From Clostridium estertheticum subsp. estertheticum (lineage in GTDB: Bacteria; Bacillota; Clostridia; Clostridiales; Clostridiaceae), in assembly GCF_001877035.1 (NCBI RefSeq), contig NZ_CP015756.1, positions 3,339,001 to 3,403,000 on the forward strand: a DNA stretch of 64,000 nt, given 5' to 3'. Made by a program: the position numbers and the translations under genes. Positions 62,926-64,000 of the stretch are shown here, one piece after another; within the stretch, counting starts at the first letter, position 1; every line of letters begins with the position of its first letter. The notes beneath the pieces are model-generated. The model was not told the DNA's origin and did no database searches. It saw nothing but the letters and a program-made list of their open reading frames with translations.

Positions 62926-63879
62926 CTAAAATTTAAATATATCCCTCTTAATCTTTTTAAGTGCTGGTGGTAAGCTCTCTGCAATAGTTTTATTCTCCAT
63001 ATAAGACAAATCCTCTGGACAATTTTTAAATATTAACTTATATGCATACAAATATTGAGAGTCCAAGCCATACTTATTATTAAAAAAGCTATTTATTTTT
63101 TTATTTCCATATTTAGGATCACCAAGAATAGGATTACCAAGCATACTCAAATGAGCTCTAAGTTGATGGCTTCTGCCTGTTAAAAGGTTAATATCAAGTA
63201 AAGAAAATGTACCACAACTTTCTATAGTTTTAACGTCCATTGCTATTCTTTTAGTATCTGGCTTTGGTTCTTTAAATACTTGAGATATATTTGCATCTTC
63301 ATTTTTGTATATATATCCTTCATAAATTCCATCCTTAATTCTTCCTGATACAAGTGCCATATAGTATTTTTCAATGTTACGATCTCTTATCATTTCATTC
63401 AATAATTTAAGAGATTTAAAATTCTTACCAAATATAACCATTCCCGAAGTGTTTCTATCTAATCTATTACAAGGTGCTGGCGTAAAGGTTATTTCATTTT
63501 CCGGTTTGTAATCACCTTTATCAAATAAATAAGAAAGTGCATAATCTGTTAAAGTAGGTTCTCCATCTTTTTTATCAGCATGAACTAAAACCCCTGGCCA
63601 TTTTTCTACCATTAATATATTAGCATCCTCAAAAGTTATCTTAAGTTTATTATCAATTCTTACAAATTCATCCCTCTTAAACTCACTAGTGATATATTTT
63701 GTTTCAACAATATCACCTTCTACTAATGAATGTTTTTCCTTGATTTTGCTACCATTAACTCTAATATCACCTTTTCTAAAAGCTTTATATATTTTGCTGA
63801 GTGGCACATCTCCAAGTACCTTCCTCATAAATTTATCTGTTCTTTGTCCTGCTTCATTTGCTCCAATTTCTATCCTCAT
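62926..63879 (-). CDS. RluA-family pseudouridine synthase
   Basis: 317 residues. N-terminal S4 RNA-binding domain (RTDKFMRKVLGDVPLSKIYK, GDIRVNGSKIKEKHSLVEGD), then the synthase domain with the catalytic Asp in CNRLDRNTSGMVIFGKN (RLD motif), LLTGRSHQLRAHLSMLGNPI and LGDPKYG. It probably modifies 23S rRNA like RluC/RluD; the exact site is unknown. AGGAGG precedes the ATG. Confidence 0.93.
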   Translation of the reverse strand: MRIEIGANEAGQRTDKFMRKVLGDVPLSKIYKAFRKGDIRVNGSKIKEKHSLVEGDIVETKYITSEFKRDEFVRIDNKLKITFEDANILMVEKWPGVLVHADKKDGEPTLTDYALSYLFDKGDYKPENEITFTPAPCNRLDRNTSGMVIFGKNFKSLKLLNEMIRDRNIEKYYMALVSGRIKDGIYEGYIYKNEDANISQVFKEPKPDTKRIAMDVKTIESCGTFSLLDINLLTGRSHQLRAHLSMLGNPILGDPKYGNKKINSFFNNKYGLDSQYLYAYKLIFKNCPEDLSYMENKTIAESLPPALKKIKRDIFKF

Positions 63880-64000
63880 ACATATCCTCCTAGATCTCTT
63901 TTATCTATTGATTAATTTCTATACATAATTCACATCAAGTATCAATTATATACTAAGTTGCATTATGATTTCAATAGAAATTCATAAGCTAACGTGCATT

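Overview
The window is very A+T-rich, with Shine-Dalgarno sites of the AGGAGG type, many TTG and GTG starts, and spore-former genes (a Spo0E-like phosphatase, SpoVB-like flippases). It looks like a chromosome segment of a Clostridium sensu stricto species; I cannot name the species from sequence alone.

The window falls into two halves. Positions 1 to about 37.4 kb are an accessory, decaying region. Intact regulators, transporters and enzymes sit among many gene remnants: galM, rpiR, an HD protein, LysR, a SCIFF maturase, a FeoB-associated Cys-rich protein, a second Zn/Cd ATPase, rrf2 copies, MarR, coaBC, copA, nadE, nicotinamidase, Nudix, sirtuins and an MCP. IS3, IS66 and group II intron fragments also occur. 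Many remnants keep both ends of the gene but have lost the middle. Positions 37.5 to 64 kb are ordinary, almost fully intact housekeeping operons.

Layout of the accessory half. 0.06-1.7 kb: a GH4 phospho-glycosidase and a galM remnant. 2.5-5.3 kb: an AraC regulator and a chemoreceptor. 5.36-7.99 kb: a zinc/cadmium efflux operon (HMA chaperone, P1B ATPase, SmtB-type repressor) with two palindromic operators. 8.1-12.4 kb: an RpiR regulator, a LysR remnant holding a group II intron piece, an intact LysR, and a histone-deacetylase-fold protein lacking catalytic residues. 12.7-15.7 kb: a MerR-controlled redox operon (dihydrolipoamide-dehydrogenase-like, TSCPD protein, thioredoxin-like). 16.3 kb: psd. 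17.4-19.0 kb: remnants. 19.5 kb: an MFS transporter behind an Rrf2-type operator. 20.7-23.5 kb: IS fragments, a radical SAM 'mobile pair'-like gene and an MBL hydrolase. 24.6-25.5 kb: an EamA permease broken exactly at a (TTTG)5 tract, possibly phase-variable. 28.3-36.7 kb: an NAD+/ADP-ribose island with pncB, an HD protein, four sirtuin-fold genes without the usual catalytic His, an Rrf2 regulator, and decayed nadE, nicotinamidase and Nudix genes.

The second half holds a folate/p-aminobenzoate operon (pabA-pabB-pabC-HD-folP-folBK), hprK preceded by a DUF896 gene that appears to start with ATT, an M18 aminopeptidase, a flavodiiron protein, the de novo NAD operon nadABC, def, a B12-binding radical SAM protein, a zinc phospholipase C-like protein, a membrane-anchored beta-propeller, two SpoVB/MurJ-type flippases and an RluA pseudouridine synthase. 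The nadABC operon and the 28-36 kb salvage/sirtuin island together mean that both NAD+ synthesis and NAD+ consumption are represented. The most unusual items are the sirtuin/NAD island with its shared Rrf2 operators, the tetranucleotide-repeat permease, the active-site-less deacetylase homologue and the ATT-initiated gene.
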